Shown here one piece after another: positions 23,701 through 35,017 of a DNA stretch of 64,000 bases. The DNA lies in contig JAQFVV010000549.1 of the NCBI GenBank assembly GCA_028023455.1, positions 186,001 through 250,000 on the forward strand. The letters are read 5' to 3'. Numbering within the stretch: the first letter of the stretch is position 1; every line of letters starts with the position of its first letter. The notes beneath the pieces were generated by a model. It worked only from the letters and a program-made list of their open reading frames with translations. It did no database searches and was not told where the DNA came from. The translations under genes and the position numbers were made by a program. This DNA comes from Epiperipatus broadwayi. Its lineage: Eukaryota; Onychophora; Udeonychophora; Euonychophora; Peripatidae.

Positions 23701-26259
23701 ACATTATTATAACATTTTTAATGATTCAAAATAATAGGCAAATTTTATTAGACTGTTCTATAAAAATGTTGCTCTTAATCATTTTGTAAATGGTAGAATG
23801 ATGGACCCAGAGTTAAAATTTCAAAATCGATCCTCATCTACATAATGTAAATAATAACTTTTAAAAAAGTATCAGTTGTTTGACCAAAAATCTGCCAATA
23901 AAGAATTGTGGCATAAAAAATAGACCTCTTATGAAATCCCTAACATTTAAATTTAACAGTAATCTACTTCATAAAGGAAATTTAATAGGCACTGACTGAA
24001 GAATATAGACCACCATGCTGTTGAATATATAACTGCAGTGGAAGAATTGAATAAATTAATAAATCCATTAGTGAATGTGCTGCTGTTTGGAATTTTTACA
24101 GGTTCTTTTTTGCAATGGTGTTAACTGTTTACACTTCTTCTATATGGAATGTAATAAAGGTGCTTATATGCAACTATAGAGATGCTTGTTATTTCTATAA
24201 ATTAAATATGGCTTAGGAACTTATGGATTCTCATATTCATAACAAGATAAAATAGCTTTATTGTGTTTTATTAGAAGTTAAACTGTTTTAAAAAATCTAT
24301 ATGCTAAATAAGTAAATAATGGAACATTTGTTGTACTTAATATGCCACTAGAACTACTTGAACATCACATTACTTTCAGAGACACATTAACCATATAATT
24401 AATTGATTTAGAAAAATGCTTGTGGATATGCTGGAAATAGCAAGTAGAATGTTGTTCTGGTAAAAAAAAAAAAAATTTTTCCATGACCACACACACCATC
24501 TTAGTTTTCAAGTTAGATTTAAAATGTGATATTAAAATTATTACTGGGAATATTAAAACTATGAATTTAATCAGAAATGAATTAAAAATGATTAGTTAAT
24601 ACAAGTCTTTTTAACGTTATCAACTCGACTAAATTCTTAAAAAATATTATTCCACTGCTTGTTTGCTTTTTAAACTTGATTCACCCTTTAGATAAAAAAA
24701 AAAAGAAGTGTGGATTATGAGATGAAAACGTAAAAAACGTTTATTATTCTAGTGATAAAAAACAAAGCAGGTGAAAGAAAATAGGTCCAAAACAAAAAGT
24801 AGTTTTTTAAAAGGTAATCTTGTAAATAATTGGTGAGGGTTTTCTGATTACAATAACCACATGACAGTGAAATAAAAAAAAATGACAAAAAAATACAAAA
24901 ATACTTGTATAATGATAATGAATTGCAATGGTATAGTGAAGAGAATATAAAATGGTACAAAATTATAGATTGGGGTTAAGAAATAAAATAATTGAAAGGT
25001 CCATGAAAATAGCAAGATAGTAATGAGTAAGTAAAAAGCATAAGTCAAACTTTGAATAGCCTACTGCAGAGATCACTCTAAATGTCTGTCCAAAAAATAG
25101 TGAATAGAAAGCAATACACTTTGTGTTTGTTGATTTCTAGTGAGTGATGAGGATTTAGGCAATTTCTACATTGTTCTCATCTTTAGCTTAGAATAGCAAG
25201 ATACCCTTTACTAAACAATATTGAATAATGAATTGTTAATGGGGTTAATAATATAAGGTTAAAAGAAGTATTCAAGAAAATTATAAAGGGAACTGCAGTA
25301 TAGATAGTATGTTATAAAAAATATTAAATTCTTTGAGATAACAATTAGATAATTGATAAAAAGGAGAAAAATACATACATAAAAGATAATGGAATGTAAA
25401 AAATTTAACCATTAAAAAGAAAAGATTTCACCTTTTTAGTATATGTGCCTTACTAATTTTATAATAACCCAACACTATAAATTCTGATTTATATAGGCCA
25501 ATCTGAAATTCCTCAATTTGAGTAAGTGAAGATGTTATTTTTTTCTCTTTTACATCCACAAATTTTGTGAATGGTAATGTATATAAGAAAGTAATCAATG
25601 TAAAAGTGAACAAAGTAACATTTACATTCTCTCAAACCAAGATTTTTCAGATTGGTTCATATAAAGCATAATTTACATTAAAGATAAGAGAGCCACTCTT
25701 ATCTTTATAAAGTCCCTATCTTGTGTTAGGGTTTGAGAGTTTACTCTGTACTCAACATCACAGTGTTGAGTTATTATAAAATCAGTAAAGCACATATGTT
25801 AAAAAGGTGAAATCCTTTCTCTTTAATTTCATATGATCTATGTACATAATAAATATATCTGAACTTTAAAAAGAGTAACAGTAAATTCAATCAAATTTTA
25901 AAGGAACTTACACCTGATTAAATTTGAAGTAAGATAAAATACCTTGGGTAATGAAAGCAAAATTATAAAAATAAAGCAATAACTGAATCAAAAATTAAAA
26001 ACTCATTAATAATAAAAATAGGTATAATATAAAATGGAAAAACTATAAGTAATTTTTAGAATAAAAATTATAAGATCTTTGTTTGAACAATAGTAAAGAA
26101 TGATATAAAAGTTAAAGCTGAAATGAAGATAGCAAAGCAAAAAAATTGATGAAAAATTACATTTTTGAAAGCTAAAGTGAAGACAGTAAATTAAGTTATC
26201 TTTAAATTATTACACTGTACAGGCTTACATACACCTGTGCATATATAATGTAATATATA
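23701..26259. other. AT-rich DNA without recognisable genes
   Basis: Short ORFs here are low-complexity F/Y/L/I-rich. A direct cttatctttataa-type palindrome near 25685-25710 is the only local structure noted. Confidence 0.4.
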
Positions 26260-26515
26260 AGGGATTAAAACTCAGACTTTCACATGACCCTCAGCTCTCC
26301 AAGCCACCTCATATTGCTGGCCCACCTGATCATACACATGTTGAAAAGGTAAATAATCACCAATATGCATATTTCATGCTAAACCAGCAATCATCAGTTG
26401 GTCCAGATTACTATCTCCATACATATATACAAATAGTGCTCAGCTTTATATTAAGATAGTCAATCTTTATATTTTAATGGACAGGCTTCAAACTATTCTT
26501 TGTAATGTAATTTAT
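26260..26515 (-). mobile_element. HHR-B repeat, copy at 26 kb
   Basis: Minus-strand copy covering the block from gagttttaat (26270) through the ribozyme to cctgtccattaaaatata. The upstream part seen in the 40.7-kb copy is missing, so it is truncated. It contains one of the best preserved ribozymes. Confidence 0.8.
26353..26411 (-). ncRNA. Hammerhead ribozyme (HHR-B), intact core
   Basis: Minus strand: outer stem I TAATC with GATTA, inner stem I ACCAA with TTGGT, box CTGATGA, stem II TGCT-GGTTT-AGCA, GAAA, then TATGCATA ending in the NUH site ATA. Stem III with its loop lies in the perfect palindrome ATATGCATAT, so two transcripts could pair to form a dimeric hammerhead. All core nucleotides are canonical. 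Confidence 0.85.
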
Positions 26516-28999
26516 AAATCAGGAATTTAATCTCACATGTACTGATGAGATGCATTTCAATAGAAATATTTATAACAGATTGAACAAGCTGATGTCTTAA
26601 GATCACTCTAGTTTTAAAAAGGATAGTGGTAGTAAAGTTACATTTACAGAAATAAGAATTGTTGTTGAGATGTGTGAAGGAAGAGAAAGAGAAGTTAATA
26701 ATTAGTTTATTGATCTTGAAAAGATATTTTATAGAATAAATTGAGTTATTATTTTTTTCATTGTTTTAGGAAAAAATATTCATATTTGAAGATGTAATAT
26801 TTTTTTTTTCACAAAGGGGAAATTATCTATAATAGATTTCATTTAATATTTCACCAAATAAATTGATGAAATTAGCATTATTTTAGTAAGAATAAAATTG
26901 CAATGTAATTTACAAAGATCCAAAATGGAAATCAAGGAAGTTCATTACACTGGGTTTTTTTTTCATATAAATTATAAAGAATAATACAAATATCACATGT
27001 AACAGCTATATAATATATATATTAATAATTATAAAAAACCTTGCTCAACACATAATTTTATGTTCTTTTAACAATTGATAAGAACATAAAATCATGTACC
27101 AAAAAAGACTTCTTTTGTATAATAATTAATGTATATATCTTATATAGCTATTATATTTTTTTTTATATAATTTGCTATTATATTTTTTTATATATAATTT
27201 GCAAAGAGGAACTTAAAATTTTTAATCATAACATACTTTGAAATAGAAATTAATTCATATACATCCAAATATGTGAAAGAGATTAACTGAGCAAGAATTA
27301 ATAGATCAAGTTAGTAATATTTATTATATTTTCATAATAATTTCATCAATTTTAACATCTGAGCATACACACTGAAGAATCAACTCTAGACATTATGAAT
27401 TCTGAAATAATAAAGATATTTAAAATTGAAGAAATTTAAATGAGTTGTTAATTCTTGCTAATTTTCTAATAGAGATCGTGATCAGAGTCTCCACATTACT
27501 AAGAATTAAGTGCCTTTGTGTAAGGTGAATTTTAATGCCTCTCTCACATTTTATGAAATAAAATTTGTAAGTTAAAATACACTTCTTTCCAGCACTTTCA
27601 CATGAAAAATTTGAAAATATAGTTTTAGTCATTTAATGCATTTTACACATTTATTTCTATAAAATAAACATGGAGAATAAAACACATGCATAGACTTGCC
27701 ATGACATCTTGATTAAAAATATTTCAAAAATCGTTTTAAATGAATCAGTTTACATATAAATTTAAAATAATAGTAATGAAAACATTGCACTGCTCCCCTC
27801 CTCTTCTCAGGCTGGCTCTGATATCATATAAGTAATTTATATAATATATAATCACTTTTCTGGTTATTAAAAACATGTACATCCAGAATGATTCTTTAGA
27901 AGCCCCATCCTTCATAGACAGGAGCAAAGACAGCTTGCCATTTGGCTGATCTCCATTATTCTTTCTTAATCAATATTTACATTAACTTTAACCAGTAGAT
28001 CAGTAATTCATTAAAAGCAGTTGTTTGTTTGAAAACCCATTGAAAACCTCTTATGCATAAATTTATTCATTTCCCATTATATTCCCTCAATAATAATATA
28101 TTTATGTTGACACTACTATTTAATTTTGTATCTATCAAAAACTATAATTTACTCTATATGTAGGTCAATATTTTAAATTTTCTTACTTACATTGTTTACA
28201 TTTTATTAGACTACCAATCTAGGACAATTTAAATAATACAACTGATATTACTCTCACATCCCATTAACACATTCTTGTTAAAAAGAAAGTTCTTTGTTTT
28301 CCTAACCTATTCCTTATTTTTAAATCATAATTTCCATGGCAAAACTTGTTTATATTTTCTATTAAGAAGTAAATAAACTCCCAGTTTATAAATATGTAAA
28401 TAGATTATATATTATAGTAAAAATAATTTCACTTGTTTTATTCAATAATAAAAATCTCTCATGAAATTTATTAAGAATTAAATAATTTAGCATGTAATAA
28501 TATCTTTTTAAAAATTATGTTTTTTATTCATTCTGTTTTTCTTAGATTTTAACCATAGTGTGGATTATGGAACAATTGGGAGTTTTTAGCTAAAGAATGC
28601 ATTCAAGAAAATGCTGTTTAGTAAAACATGTAAAAAGATAATATGACATCTAAAAAAACAGATGTCATTATTTTAAAAGTAGAAAAAGCTATTTAGTAAA
28701 ACAAAAAATAATATGGGATACTAATAACAAAAAAGAGAAAGATAACACTCTCAAAATAATATTAGCACAACACAGCATCAAACCCAGACCTGACATTTCA
28801 GAGATGGTTACCCTACCAGTACACTCAAGAAAGCAGCACATTTAAAAGTTAAAACATTATTAATAAAGATAACTTCATCATATGCAGAATTACTGTATTT
28901 ATGAGGCAATATTTTTAAAATAAGTTTTATTTTTAAGTAAATTATTCATAATAATATGTTACTTTTTATATAAATTGAAATAATTAAATAAAAAGATTG
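26516..28999. other. AT-rich DNA with a few small structures
   Basis: No gene recognised. There is a foldback at 27.0-27.1 kb (listed separately) and a ~34-bp tandem duplication around 27146-27203 (ctattatatttttttt...ataatttg). A possible decayed tRNA-like piece lies on the minus strand near 28780-28850 (tactggtagggtaacc...gggtttgatgc). Confidence 0.4.
27016..27138. repeat. Small foldback element
   Basis: Arms of about 55 bp are inverted complements (taattataaaaaac..., then acataattttatgttctt against aagaacataaaatcatgt), with a loop of about 12 bp. Size and structure fit a short MITE. No target duplication can be assigned in the AT-rich flanks. Confidence 0.6.
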
Positions 29000-29520
29000 G
29001 AAAATCTAAACATTTTTATTTACATATAAATTTTATTAATTATAGTGAATAAAAGAACATTGGCATGTTCAGTTTTGTGCATTGGTAGAGTATATATGAA
29101 ACACACTTCGATGCTAGAATAACTATCACAGTAAGTTTAAATAGAGAAGTACTTGTCTTATAATTTAAATAAATATTTACAATCAGAGTGTGTTTCTGGG
29201 AATAAAGTGATTCAGAAATCTAAACATTTACATATTAGTTTTATTATCATGACAAATTGGCATTGGTCTGCTCAATGGTAAGAGTATATATGTAGTATAG
29301 TTCAAGCCTCTTATATTTAAATAAAAAAATATTTACACTCAGAACATATTTCTAACAATGGAATAATTCTAAAATGTAAATAATTTTATATACATATAAA
29401 TTTTATTAATTATCTTGGTGTCTTGGCACTCCAGTAGTAAAACGCCTTTGTGCCTCACACAACCTGCACATTTTCATGTGGCAGCCCTGATTGTAGTAAT
29501 AATTTGAAGTGGAAAAACAT
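29000..29520 (+). repeat. Tandem array of a tRNA-like repeat (about three units)
   Basis: Units starting near 29005, 29217 and 29372 share taaacattt/acatataaattttattaatta, followed by a 'ttggcat' block and a tRNA-like head. The second unit contains tgctcaatggtaagag (D-arm-like) and agttcaagcct (B-box-like). Unit length is roughly 155-210 bp. This looks like a local tandem of a tRNA-derived SINE. Units are diverged. Confidence 0.5.
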
Positions 29521-30154
29521 TTTTATATCATGTGTTAATTCAAAACTTTGTTTATTTGATTAAAAAAACTAGAAGTAATTATTGAATTGGAAGTAGATGG
29601 TATCATTATTTATCATTAATGCGAAGTCAGTATTCTAGTTAAGTCACAAAAGTGCTTTTATTACTTTAGGCTAATAATTTAATTTTCCTTTCATGAATAT
29701 TAAATAATTAAATTTTTTTAAAGCTTAGTAAAGCAAATTACAACAATTCAAAATAGTACGCAGAGGATTCTAGAGAACAAAAATACAACAACAAAAATAA
29801 TTTTAGGAGTTTACAATTATTTATCAGACATTTATTTAGCAATTTTAATAATTGAAGCAGAAAAACATTTATGGAAATAAATACCTAGCAATAGCACAAG
29901 TTCAATAATCTATCAATAGCCAACACAGATATATATATATATGTATGATTATTTCAGTTAGTGTTCACAGTAACTTTATTTTCATTTATAGTTTGGAAGA
30001 ATTATTTAAAGATTAAAATCTAATGTTTAGTTTGTCTTTAAAACAGTTTGTAAACTTGTTAGTTTATTAGCAAAATTTAAGATCGATCATTTGCTTATTT
30101 AAAATTTCATGCTCTGTGTCGAGTTAGTTTGTATTTCAATTTTTTTTTTCTCAT

Positions 30155-30235
30155 GTGTCATAGCATCAGCCGGGAAGCGAACCCGCTAACCCGGGACAAC
30201 TGTCACTGACCTCTAGACCACCAATGCTTGACCTG
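30155..30235 (-). mobile_element. tRNA-derived SINE, copy 3
   Basis: Minus-strand relative of the 15.0-kb SINE with a clean B box (gggttcgcttcccgg) but a ~9-bp internal deletion in the anticodon region. It is followed on the minus strand by a poly-A run (the t-run at 30141-30149). Flanks tgtatttc and tgtattta suggest a short target duplication. Confidence 0.75.
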
Positions 30236-30889
30236 TATTTAACATCCTTTAGCGTACAACTTCAAATTGGTATCATTTTGAAGTTCGCTATTATTGAGAT
30301 ATAGACTATTAAACAGAGGGCGTTACTGGATATTTGTAATTGTATAATGGTTTGTATATTTGTATGATTATTTCAGTTAGTGTAACAGTAACTTTATTTT
30401 CATATATATATGCAATAAACTTAAATTACAAGGTTATTGTAAATTGATTTAATGCATTGTGGGAATGCTAGACTTTGAAAGTGTGTTTGAAGTCCCTTAA
30501 GAAAGAATTAGTGTTAGTTGACAAAGACTATGTTACTGTATTTATTAATATTCAATTACAAGATTATGTATATAACTTCAAAGAAATACAGATATTGAAT
30601 ATCATTATATATATATATATTACATGGAGTTTCAAATATATGATATCTCTAATCATCTAAAAAGTGAAGATTGTTCACAAAGTGAATGCGTAATGAGAGA
30701 AAGAGATGTTTTTCTGTGCTTGTGGGTAATTTTGATAGGTGGACTCAAGATGAAAGAGGCAATGATTAAAAAACAAAAGAAATTGAATATATATATATAA
30801 AAGATTTCCATAGATTTAAAAATGAAAACATTAAATATAAATAAGAATTTTTGCATTATAATCTATATAAATTATTATAGAGGCAAACT
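30236..30889. other. AT-rich DNA without recognisable features
   Basis: A partial direct repeat of flanking text exists (tgattatttcagttagtg at about 29946 and 30364), implying a local duplication around the SINE. No gene seen. Confidence 0.4.
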
Positions 30890-31400
30890 CTCCATACAAT
30901 AGTATGATCCAATGCAAGCCAAGTAATCAATGGATGGAAGACGATTTGTGCATAAAAACCCTATCTAGTGACTACTCATCCAATATCCCCAGAATAGTTT
31001 GTGGCTCTCATCAGTAATGAGCCTTGGATCTGAGAGCACTGTACCTAGATTTTAGAATCTAATACAAGTCTTCAGCAACCACCTTTTACTTTTTTAGTTA
31101 ACTATAAAGCTGTGAGTTTAAAATAAAAACACAATAATGTTTTCAACCCAAGCTCATTTACTTGTATAATTATACAGGTTTGAAATCAGTTCAGAATCTA
31201 TATATTTGGGTGTCTTTGGTTATTTAATAACCATAGCCACTATTATCTTGTGTGCAGGATTGGTATTACACCACTAAACATCACATAATTACTATTTCCT
31301 ATGTTTACACAAGCTTTTAAAGCAGATGCAAGACTCTTCAGACAATAGTGTCATTCAGTGCAGGCCACAAATCTACTTGCATCTATTGATTACTCTGGCT
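30890..31400 (-). mobile_element. HHR-A repeat, tandem 1.2 units
   Basis: Minus-strand copy whose terminal block (gcaaactctccatac at 30893) recurs as gcaagactcttcagac at 31328. It is thus a head-to-tail partial dimer with a ~436-bp period. The longer unit includes caaccacctttta and the stretch ggtattacaccactaaacat shared with the inverted copy at 31.7 kb. Together the two copies form a large inverted pair. Confidence 0.8.
30978..31029 (-). ncRNA. Degenerate hammerhead (HHR-A)
   Basis: Minus strand keeps outer stem I ATCCAA with TTGGAT and the box CTGATGA. The GAAA box and cleavage site are changed (ACAAACTATTCTGG). It is recognised by homology with the 31990 motif and is predicted inactive. 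Confidence 0.5.
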
Positions 31401-31709
31401 TGCATCTAGGTGCAATACTTGAATTGCATAGACAGCATTTTTAGATTTGCATCATTTTAAATTAATATAATGTTTATGTTGAACATTTTTGTGAGTTTTC
31501 ATTTTATATTATATTTTATTTCATTTATATTGTACATAGATTAAACTTAAATAATTTAATAAAAATATTGCAATGTATTAATAACCTCTGTAAGTAGACA
31601 TGTGTCTTTTTTATGCAATTAAAAAAAAATTAGAGAAAGGGACTCAATTTTCTGTTAGCTTAGAACCTAAAAATATATAAATCTGGCTCTGATTGGGTGA
31701 CACTTTTAT

Positions 31710-32165
31710 ATGGAGAGTTTTCCCAATGTTATAATAACTTGTGTAAGCATAGGAAATATTGATCATGTGATGTTTAGTGATGTAATACCAATCCTGCCCA
31801 TAGGATAATGGTGGCTATGGTTATTAAAGAACCAAAGATACCCAAATTTATAGATACTGAACTGTTTTCAGACCTATATGACTATTGTGTTTTCATTTTG
31901 GACTCATAGTTTTATGGTTAATTAAAAAAATAAAATATGGTTGCTGGAGAGTTTTATTAGATTTTAAGATCTAGGTACTGTGCTTTCAAATCCAAGGCTC
32001 TTCACTGAAGAAAGCCACAAGCTAGAAACTAGTCTGGAAATATTGGATGAGTAGGCACTATATAGGGATTTTATGGATGGCACTACACAATGGAGAGTTT
32101 TGCCTGTTTTAACAGCTAGTGTAAACATAAGAAAATAATGATCACGTGATGTTTAGTGGTTTAAT
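31710..32165 (+). mobile_element. HHR-A repeat, tandem 1.2 units with intact ribozyme
   Basis: The terminal block tggagagttt occurs at 31711 and 32091 (period 380 bp). Each is followed by sequence leading to gtgatgtttagtg and taata, so the copy begins and ends in the same unit position, a partial head-to-tail dimer. The full unit lies between, with the ribozyme about 60 bp before the second terminal block. No ORF. A short tandem without LTRs or coding capacity matches retrozyme-like hammerhead elements. Confidence 0.8.
31990..32048 (+). ncRNA. Hammerhead ribozyme (HHR-A), intact core
   Basis: Outer stem I ATCCAA (31990-31995) pairs with TTGGAT (32043-32048), and inner stem I TTCA pairs with TGGA. 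Box CTGAAGA is at 32005-32011, stem II hairpin AGC-CACAA-GCT follows, GAAA is at 32025-32028, then C-TA-G and the GUC-type site ending at 32034. ACTAGT is palindromic, giving a minimal stem III suited to dimer formation. All catalytic positions are canonical. An A-A mismatch at the base of stem II is shared with other copies. Confidence 0.85.
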
Positions 32166-34856
32166 ATAAATTATTCCATAGAAATACTATTTAATGTTTC
32201 TATAAATGCAATATAAAACATTGTTATAAGGGGACTCATAATGCAAGTGTTTAATTCATTTGCTTGCCATACCCATAAATTAAAGTAAAGAGTTATTTTT
32301 CAAGCAAGCTTAGACTTTTTTTATAAGAACTTTACAAAACCTAATCGATTATTCAATAGCGGAAAGTATAAACTGTATATAGATGGATTGCAAAAATCAC
32401 AAAGTAATCAGGATTTCTTCAACAGGAGAGCAAATATGCTGATCATAAAACAAAAGAAAAAAGTTGAAGAAAATACTATGATGCTGTTTTTTATCATTTA
32501 TGAGAGAGCAATCATGTATATATAGGTGCTGAAACAATCGTTGGACAAAATTTTAAGATAGACATAAATTACCACAAAAAGTTTTAAGTAAACACTATTG
32601 AGTAATCAGGTTTTTTTAAACCTAACTGTTTGAAATTATAAAGATTTGGTGCATAAAGAGGTAAAATACTTTACTACAGTGGAAAGAATTTTCCAAAATC
32701 TCTTAATAGAGAAAGACTGAAGATAAAGATAATACTCAAATGCCAGATAATGGGAATTGTACTTTTGCTTTTGTTTTATTCTCTATCAATTTATTGATCA
32801 ACAATTGGATGATTTGTTGGTTATTCATGAACCAGCTACCCTGTAATCGAATTCCATATCACCAATACGGTAGACAGATCACTACATCCAGACCCTTGAA
32901 ATATACATACTGTATATATTATTTATTATCTAATTTCCCACGATAAGTTTAAATATTTTATTAATGCATTTTTAATGGTGTTTTGTTTTTATCAGCTATT
33001 AAATAATGCAATAATTAAAAAAGCCAGTTGTATTATGTAAATTTATTTTTTCCCTCAACTAAGATTCAAATCAATAATGCTTTAAAAAAAGGTAGTTTAA
33101 AAAGAAGTAAAGAATTTGAATCTTCATCTTTCTAGAATTTCAGATATTTATTTTCAAAGCTTTCGAAATGGATATCTTTTAAAGTTATTATGTGTAAATA
33201 TTTTATGTTTGAAAGTTTCATATTATTTATTCAAATATTCAATATTTTAATGTTTATCTAGAAAATATTTTATGGTTTTTATTTTTTTATACATAATTTT
33301 TTTAAGAATTGGCTATAATAATTTTAATAATTCCTAAAACATTTCGCTTTTAATTATTTTTCATTTAATTATTTTAAATTAGTGTTTATAAGCGGCTTAT
33401 CTTAGTTTTCGAAAAAAAAAAAAACATCATTATTACTATTGTCTGAAGGCAATTAAGTCATCAACGACGCCTAACGTAATTGCAGAGATTTTATAAGTTG
33501 GGTAAATAGGCAAGTTGTTTATTCTATTTCAGGCTTCAAAAATATCATTGCAGATCTATATTTATTTATGGAACTTTAAAAAATAGAACAGCATTTTAAA
33601 ATTAAGTTAAACGTGATCTATTTTTTGCTTGTCAATGTGAACAAACATTGATAAAATTAAGAAAGTCGTATGATTTAGTGATCACAAAGTGAAATTGATG
33701 TAGACTTAAGTGTTTAACCTCTTATTAAAATATTTAAAATGCCCATTGTATGCCGAATATCTATTGAAATAATCTGGATACTTTCATAAAACGACATCTA
33801 GTATATTCTATGAATGTCATTCGTAAGTCTTTTCGAAAATAAATATACTGTATTACATTTTTTAGTTTATGAATGTTGGTATACTCTGCTATATTATTCC
33901 AGCACAAATGTTTATGATGTGATAATGAAGGATTATACATAAACAAAAACCTGGTCATATTGGACAATTATATAGAAAATTAGTAATAAAGTGAAATGCA
34001 AATACATTAAGTTATTCTAATATTATTTTTAAAAAGTATTATCTAAACATTTTGACTTTTTAAATTTAAATTAACAATCTTTAATTAATGACAATTTTTT
34101 GCTTTAGTACCATCTATTGTAAACTTAAGGATTATGTGATAGTGCATACAAATCCCCATTGTCAAACCAGTTTTTGACTTTTGTTTTTTCTAGTGAGATC
34201 ATGAGATTTAAAGCTGGAACCAATGTAATTATATATATATATGAAACCCCAAGTTTTGCTGCTTATCTAGTATCATATTAAAAATTTGAAAAAAAAAATC
34301 CCCCAAAATTTTGAATTCAAATCAATTTGCTTATGAAATTATACAGTTCTGATTCCAGACCAATAATTATATATTATAGTAACCTCAATTCATTTCTATT
34401 TGCAGATGTCTTATTTCCATAGTGAGCAATATGTAAACAAATATATCATTTGTCTCTTTAGCACAGTGTAATGTAAACAAAAGTAATTATTTTTTATCAA
34501 TGCTTAGCTATACATTGATTTGTAGATGATAATGCAGTTAAATTCCTATCTTCATATGTTTTGAAACCCAAAACCTTATTCATAAAAACAAAATAAAAAC
34601 TAGTCTAAGGAAGAGAATTTAAATGCATTACCATATGATTGTCATGGATTATTATAAATAGTACTAGAGCAGATAGTTACTCTTGTTTATATCATAATGT
34701 GCCAGCTAAAAAATGAAGTGATATTACATTGTTTATCTTTAATCAGTTAGAGATATGTATTTGAATTAACTTTTTAGTTAACATTTCAATATTTTTGTCA
34801 CAAAAGTAGTTAATACAAATTAGAAGTATTTTTTATTATGTGATATATATATATAT
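32166..34856. other. AT-rich DNA without recognisable genes
   Basis: Short ORFs are low-complexity and no shared repeat was found. A poly-A run at 33411-33424 and (TA)n just before the palindrome are the only simple repeats. Confidence 0.4.
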
Positions 34857-35017
34857 AAATGCAAAACCATAAAACAATACAGTACTAGATTAAATTCAAA
34901 ATTTTACCAAAATCCTTACACAACCATGGTTTCATCTACTACAAATAGACCTTCTCAAGTGAAAATCAACCTAAAGGAAAACATATATATATACAAACAA
35001 ACAAACCTTTCCATAAT

